From contig CALWRS010000003.1 in NCBI GenBank assembly GCA_944384025.1, positions 62,001 to 126,000 of the forward strand: 64,000 nucleotides of DNA. The letters are read 5' to 3'. The notes below the pieces were generated by a model. It searched no databases and was not told the DNA's origin. It saw nothing but the letters and a program-made list of their open reading frames with translations. Below, piece after piece: positions 15,362 through 24,209 of the stretch (position 1 is its first letter; every line of letters starts with the position of its first letter). A program made the translations under genes and the position numbers. Source of the DNA: an uncultured Lachnospiraceae bacterium. Lineage in GTDB: Bacteria > Bacillota > Clostridia > Lachnospirales > Lachnospiraceae.

Positions 15362-16087
15362 GTGAAAAAGATAATGAAACGGAATCAAGTGATCATCGCT
15401 GCCTTGGCGGTTATGATTGTTGTGGCGGGCTATCTGAATTTGACGCGTGAGAGTGCGCAGACAGCGGGAGCGTCTGTGACGCCTACGGGCGGAGCTGACA
15501 AAGATGCATCAAACGATATGGATAGCGAAGGAGCGGGAAATTTCGTGGACATTTCCGATGAGGATACCATTCCCGTAGGAGATGACGGCAGCATGATTCT
15601 GACGGAAAACCAAAAGGTTACGCAGGCGCCGACGCCGACTCCAAGCGGCAGCGTTCTTCAATCCGACGATACGACGCAGGCGGACGACGATACGCCCGGA
15701 AGTTCCATTTTAGCAAGTACGGAGCTCTCGCCGGATTACTTTATTTCCGCGAAACTCTCAAGAGAGCAGATCCGGTCGAAAAACAGAGAAGCTTTAATGG
15801 CAATTGTTCAGGATGAAACCATCAGCGAGGAACTAAAAGCCGATGCTATGCAAACGCTCGTAAATATGACAAAGAATGCGGAAAAAGAAGATATTTGCGA
15901 GTCTTTATTAGAAGCACGGGGGTTTGAGGAAATTGTCGTTCACATCGAAGAGGACGCGGTTAACGTAATAGTGAACGCCGCCAGCATTACACAGCAGGAA
16001 GTAGCGCAGATTGAAGATGTTATTTTAAGAGAGACGGAAGTATCCGTCAGCCAGATTTACGTCCAGCACGCCGTCACAAGCGATTAG
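15362..16087 (+). CDS. spoIIIAH: Stage III sporulation protein AH
   Basis: A 241-residue mother-cell membrane protein whose extracellular domain pairs with forespore SpoIIQ to bridge the two membranes. It has one N-terminal membrane helix (VIIAALAVMIVVAGYL), a low-complexity acidic/Thr-Pro linker (about 35-110) and a C-terminal YscJ/FliF-like ring-building domain (SREQIRSKNREALMAIV to SQIYVQH). The start is GTG 15362, 6 nt after AGGAGCAGG. It is the last gene of the spoIIIA operon. The spoIIQ partner is not in this window. Confidence 0.93.
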   Translation: MKKIMKRNQVIIAALAVMIVVAGYLNLTRESAQTAGASVTPTGGADKDASNDMDSEGAGNFVDISDEDTIPVGDDGSMILTENQKVTQAPTPTPSGSVLQSDDTTQADDDTPGSSILASTELSPDYFISAKLSREQIRSKNREALMAIVQDETISEELKADAMQTLVNMTKNAEKEDICESLLEARGFEEIVVHIEEDAVNVIVNAASITQQEVAQIEDVILRETEVSVSQIYVQHAVTSD

Positions 16088-16173
16088 CATTCCCTTAAAA
16101 AAGTGCTTTTATTTTCTGCCCATATTTGATATAATGACTACCAGAAGTGGACGACGGAATTGGAGGTAGTACA

Positions 16174-16560
16174 ATGGGCAGGGAAATGGAACCGAACTAC
16201 GGTGCAACTTTAAAACTGAACGGAGTAGACGGAGAAGTTAAAATTGCGGATGACGTTATTGCGGCAATCGCAGGAATGGCAGCTACGGAAATCGAGGGCG
16301 TAGCCTACATGTCCGGGAAGATAACAAGAGAGATTATCGGAAAACTGGGGATTAAAAACCTTTCCCGCGGCGTGGTGGTGCGTTTGGAAGAGGAAAAGGT
16401 ACACGTTGGCCTTTCGGTTGTCATTCGGTACGGCTATAGCATACCGAAAACTTCCAGAGCTGTTCAGGAAAAAGTAAAATCCTCAATTGAGGGCATGACA
16501 GGATTGCCGGTAGAGAGCGTAAACGTGCATATTACCGGTGTGGACATTGACAAAGCGTAA
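16174..16560 (+). CDS. Asp23/Gls24 family envelope stress protein
   Basis: A 128-residue Asp23-family protein: KIADDVIAAIAGMAATEIEGVAYMSG is the family N-terminal signature (read in two parts), and VHVGLSVVIRYGYSIPKTSRAVQEKV the C-terminal half. Members are abundant cytoplasmic, membrane-associated proteins linked to cell-envelope homeostasis. ATG 16174 is chosen because TGGAGGTAG lies just upstream. A TATAAT at 16130-16135 may be its -10 but no good -35 is seen. A strong terminator follows, so it is probably a single-gene unit between spoIIIA and the nusB operon, as in many Clostridia. Confidence 0.9.
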   Translation: MGREMEPNYGATLKLNGVDGEVKIADDVIAAIAGMAATEIEGVAYMSGKITREIIGKLGIKNLSRGVVVRLEEEKVHVGLSVVIRYGYSIPKTSRAVQEKVKSSIEGMTGLPVESVNVHITGVDIDKA

Positions 16561-16573
16561 AGAATGCAGGAGA

Positions 16574-16611
16574 CAGAGAGTGGTCCTTACGCGGTCACTC
16601 TCTGCTTTTTT
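16574..16611 (+). terminator. Rho-independent terminator after the Asp23 gene
   Basis: CAGAGAGTG (16574-16582) pairs with CACTCTCTG (16596-16604), followed by CTTTTTT. It isolates the Asp23 gene from nusB. Confidence 0.85.
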
Positions 16612-16644
16612 GCGCTACAGCCATGGAAGGGAAAAGGCAGAGGA

Positions 16645-17118
16645 ATGCGAAAAGAAGTGAAAGAAGAAAAGGAATCGGCTGCAGATTTGTTAACAAAGGA
16701 GCTTTCGCAAAGAGCTCGGAGAGAATACGTAATGAAAGCGCTGTTTTTAGCGGAATTTCATGAAAAAGAAGAACAGGAAGCACAGGCGGAACTCTTTTTT
16801 AGAATGGAAAATCTTTCGGACGAGCTTGTGGATGCGCTGCTTTCGCGGTACCGCTGGGCGGTTTTATGCTTAAGCCGCGTGGATCTTATTTTAGCGGAGG
16901 CGATGCAGGGCTGGAGTTTAAGCCGAATCGGAAAAGCGGAGCTTGCAATTTTAAGACTTGCAGCGATCGAGATCTTTTTTGACCCGGAAATCCCTACGGC
17001 AGTTTCTATCAACGAAGCGGTAGAGCTGGCAAAACGCTACGGAGCAGAGTCTTCGGGCGGCTTTGTAAACGGAGTTTTAGGGAGAGTAGTAAGGCGGCAT
17101 GATTCGGAAAGCATATAG
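16645..17118 (+). CDS. nusB: Transcription antitermination factor NusB
   Basis: A 157-residue all-helical protein that binds boxA RNA with NusE (S10) to prevent premature termination in rRNA operons. The N-terminal RARREYVMKALFLAEFHE and the C-terminal IPTAVSINEAVELAKRYG and GGFVNGVLGRV are diagnostic. ATG 16645 follows GGCAGAGGA; an in-frame ATG at 16564 overlaps the terminator region and is rejected. The gene overlaps xseA by 20 nt and opens the nusB-xseA-xseB-ispA-dxs-tlyA-nadK-argR run. Confidence 0.93.
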   Translation: MRKEVKEEKESAADLLTKELSQRARREYVMKALFLAEFHEKEEQEAQAELFFRMENLSDELVDALLSRYRWAVLCLSRVDLILAEAMQGWSLSRIGKAELAILRLAAIEIFFDPEIPTAVSINEAVELAKRYGAESSGGFVNGVLGRVVRRHDSESI

Positions 17119-18319
17119 CGTCAGTCAGGTGAACGCATACGTAAAGAGCCTGCTAGAAAGAGACGGAGTCTTGCGGGGCATTTGCATTCAGGGCGAAGTG
17201 TCAAACTGTAAGCTGCATCCATCGGGACATTTGTATTTTACGCTAAAAGACAGCGGAGGACAGATCTCCTGCGTTATGTGGGAATCGGCGCGTCTTCGCG
17301 GTTTGTCTTTTGCGCTTCGGGACGGACAGAAGGTGCAGGCGACGGGCGATTTAACCGTTTACGAGCGTGCAGGGACGTACCAGCTAAGCGCGCGGAGTAT
17401 TCAGCTCTACGGCATTGGGCAGCTATACGAGCAATACGAGCTTAGAAAGCGTCAGTTGGCGCAGGAAGGGCTGTTTGCGCCGGAACATAAGCGCCCTTTG
17501 CCAAGATTTCCAAAAACGGTTGGCATCGTTACGGCAAGCAGCGGTGCGGCCCTGCAGGATATTTGTACGGTGCTGCACCGGCGAAACCCTTATGTCCAGC
17601 CGATTCTTGCGTCGGCGCAGGTGCAAGGCGACGGGGCGGCGGCATCGGTTGTGCGCGGCATAAAGCTCCTTTGCAAAGCAGGCGTTGACGTGATTATTGT
17701 CGCGCGAGGCGGCGGCTCTATTGAAGATTTGTGGGCGTTTAACGAAGAAATAGTGGCAAGAGCAGTTTTTGCCTGTCCAATACCGGTTATTTCCGGCGTG
17801 GGACACGAGACCGATACAACGATTATCGATTATGTGGCGGATCGGCGCGCACCCACGCCGTCTGCCGCAGCAGAGCTGGCAGTTTGCGAGAGCGCGGCAA
17901 TCGAAGCGCAGCTTGTAGATTTTCACGCCGATCTTACCGGCGCTATGCTGGGGAGACTTGCGAAGGAGAGAAAAAATCTGGAGATGCTTTCGCGGCTGCT
18001 TTCTTTGCAAAAGCCGCAAAACCGGCTAGTGCGCCATCGGGAAGTATGGGAGCAGCAAAGTAAAGCGCTCTGCTTGGCAATGGAAAAAATTGTGAGCGAG
18101 TACCGGCACCGTTTGGCGATTTTAGGCGAAAAGCTCCACAGCCTGTCGCCTCTTAGACGGCTTGGAAAAGGGTACGGCTATTTGACAGATGAAGCCGGAC
18201 AGGCTGTTGAAACGGTAGACCAGCTGGAAAAAGGAAGTCGGCTGCACATAAAGCTTTTGGATGGATCCGTTTGGGCCGTTGTAGAGGAAACGCAGAAAGG
18301 GGACGATGCGCATGAGTGA
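17099..18319 (+). CDS. xseA: Exodeoxyribonuclease VII large subunit
   Basis: A 406-residue subunit of the single-strand-specific exonuclease that degrades DNA to short oligonucleotides in repair. An N-terminal OB-fold (about 1-100: GEVSNCKLHPSGHLYFTLKD) is followed by the catalytic domain with VGIVTASSGAALQDI, VIIVARGGGSIEDLW and SGVGHETDTTI(I)DYVADRRAPTPSAAAE. A coiled-coil region precedes the C-terminus. It starts inside nusB and is followed at once by xseB, its partner. Confidence 0.95.
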   Translation: MIRKAYSVSQVNAYVKSLLERDGVLRGICIQGEVSNCKLHPSGHLYFTLKDSGGQISCVMWESARLRGLSFALRDGQKVQATGDLTVYERAGTYQLSARSIQLYGIGQLYEQYELRKRQLAQEGLFAPEHKRPLPRFPKTVGIVTASSGAALQDICTVLHRRNPYVQPILASAQVQGDGAAASVVRGIKLLCKAGVDVIIVARGGGSIEDLWAFNEEIVARAVFACPIPVISGVGHETDTTIIDYVADRRAPTPSAAAELAVCESAAIEAQLVDFHADLTGAMLGRLAKERKNLEMLSRLLSLQKPQNRLVRHREVWEQQSKALCLAMEKIVSEYRHRLAILGEKLHSLSPLRRLGKGYGYLTDEAGQAVETVDQLEKGSRLHIKLLDGSVWAVVEETQKGDDAHE

Positions 18320-18509
18320 GAACGTACAGGAAGAGAAGCTGGAGGAGATAATGGAAAGCCTTCAGAAGACGATTCAGACGCTAGAAGAGGGGGAACTTCC
18401 GCTTTTGGACTCCTTTGCGCTTTATAAAGAGGGTATGCAGAAATTGGCGCGCTGCGAGAAATTGTTGGATCGCGTAGAAAAGGAATTACAAATATTGGAA
18501 GAAGGATGA
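18312..18509 (+). CDS. xseB: Exodeoxyribonuclease VII small subunit
   Basis: A 65-residue helical hairpin protein, the small subunit of exonuclease VII. The signatures are LEEIMESLQKTIQTLEEGELPL and LALYKEG-like FALYKEGMQ. ATG 18312 is preferred because AGGGG ends 9 nt upstream; ATG 18306 is also possible. It overlaps xseA by 8 nt and ispA by 4 nt. Confidence 0.93.
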   Translation: MSENVQEEKLEEIMESLQKTIQTLEEGELPLLDSFALYKEGMQKLARCEKLLDRVEKELQILEEG

Positions 18510-19429
18510 GCGCAGTGATGAAAGAAAAAGAGGAATTTTCAAAGCAGCTGGCCGACCGGCAAAAGCAGGTGGAGCAGTTGATTTGCGGCTATTTGCCGCG
18601 GGAGAAGACCGCACAGAAAACATTGTTGGAAGCGATGTGCTACAGTGTAGAAAACGGAGGAAAGCGCATTCGTCCGATTTTGCTTTTGGAGTCTTATCGG
18701 ATGTTTGGCGGCAGCGAGGACAGGCTTTCGGCGCTTGTAGCGCCGTTTTGCGCCGCAATCGAGATGATTCACTCTTATTCGCTCGTACACGACGACCTTC
18801 CGGCAATGGACAACGATCGTTATCGGCGCGGAAAGCTGACGACGCATGCGGCTTACGGCGAAGCGATGGGAATTCTCGCAGGCGACGGTCTTTTAAACGC
18901 GGCGTATGAAACGGCGCTGCTTGCATCGGGAGACGAAAAAGACAATACGCGTATTTTAAAGGCGCTTCGAATTTTGGCTAGAAAGGCCGGAGCGTATGGA
19001 ATGGTTGGCGGCCAGACCGTTGACGTAGAGCTGACGGGAAAGCCGCTTACAGCGGAGCAGCTTTCGTTTATTTACCGGCTAAAAACGAGCGCGCTTTTGG
19101 AAGCATCTTTTATGGTTGGCGCTATTTTGGCGGGAGCGGACGATGCGGAGGTTTTGGCAATGGAGCAGGCCGCTACTGACGTAGGACTTGCTTTTCAGAT
19201 TCAGGACGATATTTTGGACGAAACTGGAAACGAGCAAACGCTTGGAAAACCCGTGCACAGCGATGCAAAGAACCAAAAGACAACGTACGTTGCTTTGTTT
19301 GGGCTTACGCAGGCGCAGGAAAAAGTAAGCGAGCTTTCAAACCGCGCAAAGCAGACGCTTCAGAAGCAGAAAGGAGATTCCGCCTTTTTAAGCGAGCTAA
19401 TCGACTGGTTGGTAAACCGGGAATATTAG
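18506..19429 (+). CDS. ispA: Polyprenyl synthetase (farnesyl/geranyl diphosphate synthase)
   Basis: A 307-residue trans-isoprenyl diphosphate synthase that condenses IPP with DMAPP/GPP. The first aspartate-rich motif is HDDLPAMDND and the second is QIQDDILDE; GGKRIRP near residue 50 and GGQTVDVE are further family marks. Two residues between the Asp pairs of the first motif (DDxxxxD type) fit bacterial farnesyl diphosphate synthases. Its position directly before dxs supports a role in isoprenoid supply. ATG 18506 overlaps the xseB stop; ATG 18518 is an alternative start. Confidence 0.93.
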   Translation: MSAVMKEKEEFSKQLADRQKQVEQLICGYLPREKTAQKTLLEAMCYSVENGGKRIRPILLLESYRMFGGSEDRLSALVAPFCAAIEMIHSYSLVHDDLPAMDNDRYRRGKLTTHAAYGEAMGILAGDGLLNAAYETALLASGDEKDNTRILKALRILARKAGAYGMVGGQTVDVELTGKPLTAEQLSFIYRLKTSALLEASFMVGAILAGADDAEVLAMEQAATDVGLAFQIQDDILDETGNEQTLGKPVHSDAKNQKTTYVALFGLTQAQEKVSELSNRAKQTLQKQKGDSAFLSELIDWLVNREY

Positions 19430-19457
19430 GGCTTGGGAGAGGTGCGCAGGATACACC

Positions 19458-21329
19458 ATGGGGAATTTACTGGATCAGATTCATCAACCGAACGACATAA
19501 AAAAAATCCCGGAAGGACAGCTGCCGCTTTTGGCAAAGGAAATTCGTCGGCTTATTCTTGCGACGACAAGCAAAAACGGAGGACATCTGGCGTCCAGTCT
19601 TGGCACTGTGGAGCTGACGATGGCGCTGCACCGCTGCATGAATTTTCCGGAGGATAAGCTGATTTGGGACGTAGGGCATCAGTCGTACACGCACAAAATT
19701 TTAACCGGAAGAAAAGAACAGTTTTCAACACTGCGCACGTACGGCGGCATCAGCGGCTTTCCAAAGCGTGCGGAGAGTTTGTGTGACGCATTTGATACCG
19801 GACACAGTTCTACTTCTGTCTCCGTAGCGGCAGGAATGGCAAAAGCGCGGGATTTGCGCGGAACAAGCGAGCGCGTTGTCGCTGTCATTGGGGACGGAGC
19901 GCTCTCCGGCGGGCTGGCGTACGAAGGGCTAAACAACATTGGACGATTCAAGTCCAACCTGATCATTATACTGAACGACAACGAGATGTCGATTTCCCAG
20001 AATGTGGGCAGCATGGCGAATTATCTGGGAAAAGTGCGCATGAGCAGCAATTACATTGACTTCAAAGGGAATCTGGAACACGTTTTAAGCCGCTCTCACT
20101 TTGGCGAGCGATTGGTGAAGGGACTAAAGAGAACAAAGGATTCCATTCGTCAGATGATTATACCGGGCGAGTTTTTTACGGAGCTTGGCATGACATATTT
20201 TGGACCGCTTGATGGACACGATATTGCGCTTATGGAACGAGCCTTTCATGTCGCGGAAAAAATACAGGGACCGGTGCTTTTGCACGTTGTAACCCAAAAA
20301 GGAAAGGGCTATCGTTATGCGGAGGCGGAACCAAGCCGCTTCCACGGCATCGACCCGTTTCAAATTTCAACCGGAGAGCAGGTAAAATGCGTGAAAAAAG
20401 AGACGTTTACCAGCTGCTTTGGGAGAGCGGTTACAGAACTTGCGAGAAAACATTCCGACGTCGTTGCCATTACTGCGGCAATGACAAGCGGAACGGGGCT
20501 GTCTCGTTTTCAGGAGGAATTCCCGGAACGCTTTTTTGACGTCGGTATTGCGGAAGAACATGCGGTAACGTTTGCGGCGGGCATGGCTGTTTCCGGACTG
20601 CGCCCGGTGGTGGCGGTGTATTCTACATTTTTGCAGCGAGCATACGACCAAATTGTTCACGACGTCGCGCTTGGAAATCTTCCGGTCATCTTTGCGATTG
20701 ACCGCGCTGGAATTGTAGGAAGCGACGGGGAGACGCATCAGGGCGTTTTTGATATTGCGTATTTAAGCCACATCCCTAATCTGACGGTTATGGCGCCCGC
20801 AAACGGCGGGGAGCTTGCCGCTATGCTGCAATTCGCTTACGAGGCGGGAGGGCCGGTGGCAATTCGTTATCCGCGGGGAAGTGTTGGCTGCGAGCGCATT
20901 ATGGAATGCGGCACGCAGGAAATCCGACATGGAAAAGCGGAAGTGCTGTGCAAGGAAAAAGAAATTGCGATTTTGTTTGTCGGGCCGTTTTACGAGCTGG
21001 CTCTTTCGGTGCAGGAACTTTTGCACGGGAGCGGATACGCGGCAAGTATTATCAATGCGCGCTTTGTCGCTCCTTTTGACCGCGAATGCGTGCGGGAACT
21101 TGCAAGGACACATTCCTTGCTTGTGACGATCGAAGAGGGCATTAAGCGAGGAGGTTTTGGCGAACAGGTGACGTCGTTTGTGATGGACGAACGGCTTTCT
21201 ATGCGTGTCTTAAACATCGCCCTTGCGAATAAGTTTTTTGCTCAGGCGGAGCAGCAGCAGCTTCGCAAAATGTGTGGATTGACAAAAGAGGCGATTTTTG
21301 CAAAAATAGAGCGGGAGATGGAAGCTTGA
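19458..21329 (+). CDS. dxs: 1-deoxy-D-xylulose-5-phosphate synthase
   Basis: A 623-residue TPP enzyme that joins pyruvate and glyceraldehyde 3-phosphate, the first step of the MEP isoprenoid pathway. HLASSLGTVELTMALH and WDVGHQSYTHKILTGR lie at the N-terminus. The TPP motif is GDGALSGGLAYEGLNNIG with LNDNEMSIS, and the transketolase C-terminal domain includes IAEEHAVTFAAGMA and DRAGIVGSDGETHQG. Length is normal. It follows ispA by 28 nt and overlaps the tlyA start by 4 nt. Confidence 0.97.
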   Translation: MGNLLDQIHQPNDIKKIPEGQLPLLAKEIRRLILATTSKNGGHLASSLGTVELTMALHRCMNFPEDKLIWDVGHQSYTHKILTGRKEQFSTLRTYGGISGFPKRAESLCDAFDTGHSSTSVSVAAGMAKARDLRGTSERVVAVIGDGALSGGLAYEGLNNIGRFKSNLIIILNDNEMSISQNVGSMANYLGKVRMSSNYIDFKGNLEHVLSRSHFGERLVKGLKRTKDSIRQMIIPGEFFTELGMTYFGPLDGHDIALMERAFHVAEKIQGPVLLHVVTQKGKGYRYAEAEPSRFHGIDPFQISTGEQVKCVKKETFTSCFGRAVTELARKHSDVVAITAAMTSGTGLSRFQEEFPERFFDVGIAEEHAVTFAAGMAVSGLRPVVAVYSTFLQRAYDQIVHDVALGNLPVIFAIDRAGIVGSDGETHQGVFDIAYLSHIPNLTVMAPANGGELAAMLQFAYEAGGPVAIRYPRGSVGCERIMECGTQEIRHGKAEVLCKEKEIAILFVGPFYELALSVQELLHGSGYAASIINARFVAPFDRECVRELARTHSLLVTIEEGIKRGGFGEQVTSFVMDERLSMRVLNIALANKFFAQAEQQQLRKMCGLTKEAIFAKIEREMEA

Positions 21330-22153
21330 AAGAACGGCTGGATGTGAAGATGGTTCGGGAGGCGATTACGCCGTCTAGAGAGCAGGCCCGTCGTTTGATT
21401 TTGGAAGGGAAAGTGCTTGTAGACGGAAAGGTCGCTGCAAAGGCAGGAATGCCTGTGGAGGACAGCGTGCAAATCCGGCTTGCCGGTGCGGTTTCTACTT
21501 ATGTAGGCCGGGGCGGTGAGAAGCTTGCCGCGCTGCTTTCGCGCTACAGCATTTCCTTAGAAGGCATGACTTGTATGGACGTTGGCGCGTCCACAGGAGG
21601 CTTTACGGACTGTATGCTGCAGCACGGAGCCAAGCAGGTATATGCGGTAGACGTTGGAAGCGGGCAGCTTGCAAAGAAGCTTTTGGAGGATCAACGGGTT
21701 GTCAATGTGGAGCACACCAACGTCCGGTATCTTAAGCCGGAACATTTTGGCGTGAAAATGGACTTTGTCTCCATGGACGTCTCTTTTATTTCTGTAACAA
21801 AGCTGTTTCCTGCCGTTGCGCTGCAAATGCGCTGCGGCGCGGAGCTGGCTTGTTTGATAAAGCCGCAGTTTGAAGCGGGACGCGGCGCACTAAATAAACA
21901 CGGAATTGTTTTCCGAGAAAAACCGCTTCACACGCAGGTGCTGCGGCAGACGCTCTCTAGCGCTGTCGCCTCGGGTTTTCTTTTGCTGCACCTAGACGTT
22001 TCCCCAATTCTTGGCGGGGACGGAAACATAGAATATCTGCTGCATGCCCGCTTAACGGGTGACGTTTCGGGAGCAGACTGGATACAAGAGACAGAAAGGG
22101 TCGTGGATGAAGCGTTTTTGTATCATTGCCAATCAGGCAAAGGACGAAAATAG
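21326..22153 (+). CDS. tlyA: TlyA-family rRNA (cytidine-2'-O)-methyltransferase
   Basis: A 275-residue protein. An S4 RNA-binding domain (about 1-65: RLDVKMVREAITPSREQARR and GKVLVDGKVAAKAG) is followed by an FtsJ/RrmJ-type SAM domain with CMDVGASTGGFTDCMLQ and the catalytic-Lys region LIKPQFEAGR. TlyA proteins methylate 16S and 23S rRNA; some members were also called hemolysins. The TTG start at 21326 overlaps the dxs stop and has GGGAGATGG upstream. The C-terminus overlaps nadK by 47 nt, an unusually long overlap. Confidence 0.9.
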   Translation: MKERLDVKMVREAITPSREQARRLILEGKVLVDGKVAAKAGMPVEDSVQIRLAGAVSTYVGRGGEKLAALLSRYSISLEGMTCMDVGASTGGFTDCMLQHGAKQVYAVDVGSGQLAKKLLEDQRVVNVEHTNVRYLKPEHFGVKMDFVSMDVSFISVTKLFPAVALQMRCGAELACLIKPQFEAGRGALNKHGIVFREKPLHTQVLRQTLSSAVASGFLLLHLDVSPILGGDGNIEYLLHARLTGDVSGADWIQETERVVDEAFLYHCQSGKGRK

Positions 22154-22955
22154 GGAACATACCAATCGGATTATTCGGTTTTTACAGGAGCAGGAATGCG
22201 TTGTCTGCTCGGTTATTTTTCTCGAGCCAACGCATACCGGACGGGATATCAGCAGAGAAATTACGGATGACGCACAGGCGGCGATTGTGCTTGGCGGGGA
22301 CGGCACTTTTCTGCACGTTGCCAAAGCGCTATGGTCTAAAAATCTTCCGGTGTTTGGCATTAACCTTGGGAATCTTGGCTTTTTGACCGTTTCAGAAATT
22401 CACACGGCGGAACCGGCGCTTACAGCGCTTATCCGCGACGATTACCGGATACAAAAGCTGCCGTTGCTTGCCGCAGGGAAGGCAGGCGAGGAGAGCTGGT
22501 ATGCAATGAATGACGTTGTAATTTCCCGCAGCGGCTACTCCAGACTGCTGCATTTTCAAGTGTTTGTAGACGGAGAGCAGGTAGGAGATTATCAAAGCGA
22601 CGGCGTTATTCTCTCTACGCCGACCGGCTCTACCGGTTACAGTATGAGCGCCGGCGGTCCGCTTGTTTCGCCGGATGTCGCGCTTGTATTGATTACGCCG
22701 ATTTGCCCGCATTCGCTTCATGCAAGGCCTTTGGTCGTATCTTCGCAGGCAGTGATTACGGTTCGCCTGCTTGCGACGTTTCGCTCTAGGCAGGAGGAGG
22801 CGCTTGTAACAGTAGACGGAGATGAGTGCGGCACGCTCAGTACGGGAGAGGAATGCGTTGTTTGTACGTCAAACCGGCAGATTTCCGTTTTGCAGCTGCC
22901 GGAAGCGGCTTTTTGGGATCGTGTCCGGAAAAAATTGCAGCATTCGGAGCGATAA
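22107..22955 (+). CDS. nadK: NAD kinase
   Basis: A 282-residue ATP-NAD kinase that makes NADP. The GGDGTFLHVAK motif, NLGNLGFLT, YAMNDVVISR and the conserved DGVILSTPTGSTGYSMSAGGP loop are all present. ATG 22107 (MKRFCIIANQ) is chosen from homology to usual N-termini and an AAAGGG just upstream; it lies inside the tlyA 3' end. argR follows after 18 nt. Confidence 0.93.
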   Translation: MKRFCIIANQAKDENREHTNRIIRFLQEQECVVCSVIFLEPTHTGRDISREITDDAQAAIVLGGDGTFLHVAKALWSKNLPVFGINLGNLGFLTVSEIHTAEPALTALIRDDYRIQKLPLLAAGKAGEESWYAMNDVVISRSGYSRLLHFQVFVDGEQVGDYQSDGVILSTPTGSTGYSMSAGGPLVSPDVALVLITPICPHSLHARPLVVSSQAVITVRLLATFRSRQEEALVTVDGDECGTLSTGEECVVCTSNRQISVLQLPEAAFWDRVRKKLQHSER

Positions 22956-22973
22956 AAGGAAAAGGAGATCTCA

Positions 22974-23432
22974 TTGAAAAACAGCAGGCACAAAAAAATT
23001 GTGGAGATTGTTTCCAGACAGGCGGTGGAGACGCAGGAGGAGCTGGCAGCGCTTTTGAAAAAGTCCGGTTTTTGCGCAACGCAGGCGACAATCTCTAGAG
23101 ATATTCGAGAGCTGAAACTGATGAAAATCCCGACGGAATCCGGAAGGCAAAAGTATGCGCTCATGAGCCAGACAGAGCCTCTGGGGCAGCCGGAAAACAG
23201 GTTCGCTCATATTTTACCGGACGCGGTAGTCAGTCTTGACACCGCACAAAATCTGCTCGTCATCAAAACCAACGCAGGAATGGCCATGGCGGTTGCCGCT
23301 GCAATTGACGCAAGGATGCTGCCGGACATTGTCGGCTCTTTGGCAGGAGACGACACCGTCTTTTGCGCGGTTCGAACGGCAGAAGAAGCGGAGCATATCC
23401 GCAAACAGCTGGAAGAAGAAATTAGGAGATAA
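22974..23432 (+). CDS. argR: Arginine repressor ArgR/AhrC
   Basis: A 152-residue regulator. The N-terminal winged helix (about 1-70) carries TQEELAALLKKSGFCATQAT then ISRDIRELKL. The C-terminal hexamerisation and arginine-binding domain has NLLVIKTNAGMAMAVAAAID, then GDDTVFCAVRT. It represses arginine biosynthesis and activates catabolism in response to arginine. The TTG start has AAGGAGATCTC upstream. Position next to recN is typical for Firmicutes. Confidence 0.95.
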   Translation: MKNSRHKKIVEIVSRQAVETQEELAALLKKSGFCATQATISRDIRELKLMKIPTESGRQKYALMSQTEPLGQPENRFAHILPDAVVSLDTAQNLLVIKTNAGMAMAVAAAIDARMLPDIVGSLAGDDTVFCAVRTAEEAEHIRKQLEEEIRR

Positions 23433-23447
23433 GAAAGGGGACAATAT

Positions 23448-24176
23448 ATGTCTGGACATTCAAAATTTGCCAATATTAAGCACAAGAAGGAAAAAAACGA
23501 CGCAGCAAAGGGGAAAATCTTTACCCGTCTGGGGCGCGAAATTGCCGTAGCGGTTAAAGAAGGCGGTCCGGATCCGAACAACAACAGCAAGCTCAAGGAC
23601 GTTGTAGCGAAGGCTAAGGCAAACAATATGCCAAACGATACGATTAACAACAGTATCAAAAAAGCGGCGGGAGATGTAAGCGCCGTAAACTACGAAAAAG
23701 TATCATACGAAGGATACGGCCCGAAAGGAACGGCCATCATCGTAGAGGCGCTGACCGACAACAAAAACCGCACGGCGGCTAATGTGCGAAACGCTTTTTC
23801 AAAAGGCGGCGGAAGCGTTGGAACGCAGGGCTGCGTATCGTTTATGTTCGATCGCAAAGGGCAGATTATTATCGACAAAGAAGAGTGCACGACCGATACG
23901 GACGATTTGATGCTGCTTGCCTTAGATGCCGGAGCAGAGGATTTTTCCGAGGAAGAAGATTCCTACGAGATTTTGACAACAGAAGATACTTTCTCGGCTG
24001 TTCGCGACGCGCTTGAGGCGCAGGGCGTGCCCATGCTTCAAGCAGAAGTAACGATGCTGCCGCAGACGTGGGTTACGCTTACCGACGAGCAGGATATCAA
24101 AATGATGAACCGCACGCTGGATTTGCTTGACGAAGACGACGACGTGCAGCAGGTATATCATAATTGGGACGAATAA
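23448..24176 (+). CDS. yebC: YebC/PmpR-family DNA-binding regulatory protein
   Basis: A 242-residue YebC-family protein, beginning MSGHSKFANIKHKKEK and containing GPKGTAIIVEALTDNKNRTA and FSKGGGSVGTQGCVSFMF. Members are abundant three-domain proteins linked to transcription regulation and, more recently, to translation of proline-rich stretches; the exact role here cannot be read. AAGGGG lies 9 nt before the start. It sits between argR and recN, which are usually neighbours, so it appears to have been inserted in that conserved pair. Confidence 0.93.
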   Translation: MSGHSKFANIKHKKEKNDAAKGKIFTRLGREIAVAVKEGGPDPNNNSKLKDVVAKAKANNMPNDTINNSIKKAAGDVSAVNYEKVSYEGYGPKGTAIIVEALTDNKNRTAANVRNAFSKGGGSVGTQGCVSFMFDRKGQIIIDKEECTTDTDDLMLLALDAGAEDFSEEEDSYEILTTEDTFSAVRDALEAQGVPMLQAEVTMLPQTWVTLTDEQDIKMMNRTLDLLDEDDDVQQVYHNWDE

Positions 24177-24209
24177 ACGGCGCATTCCCGGAGAGAGGGA
24201 AAGGAACGT

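Noticed and set aside
16130..16135. TATAAT as a promoter for the Asp23 gene
   Set aside because: No acceptable -35 sequence at 16-18 bp distance; it is mentioned only in the gene entry.
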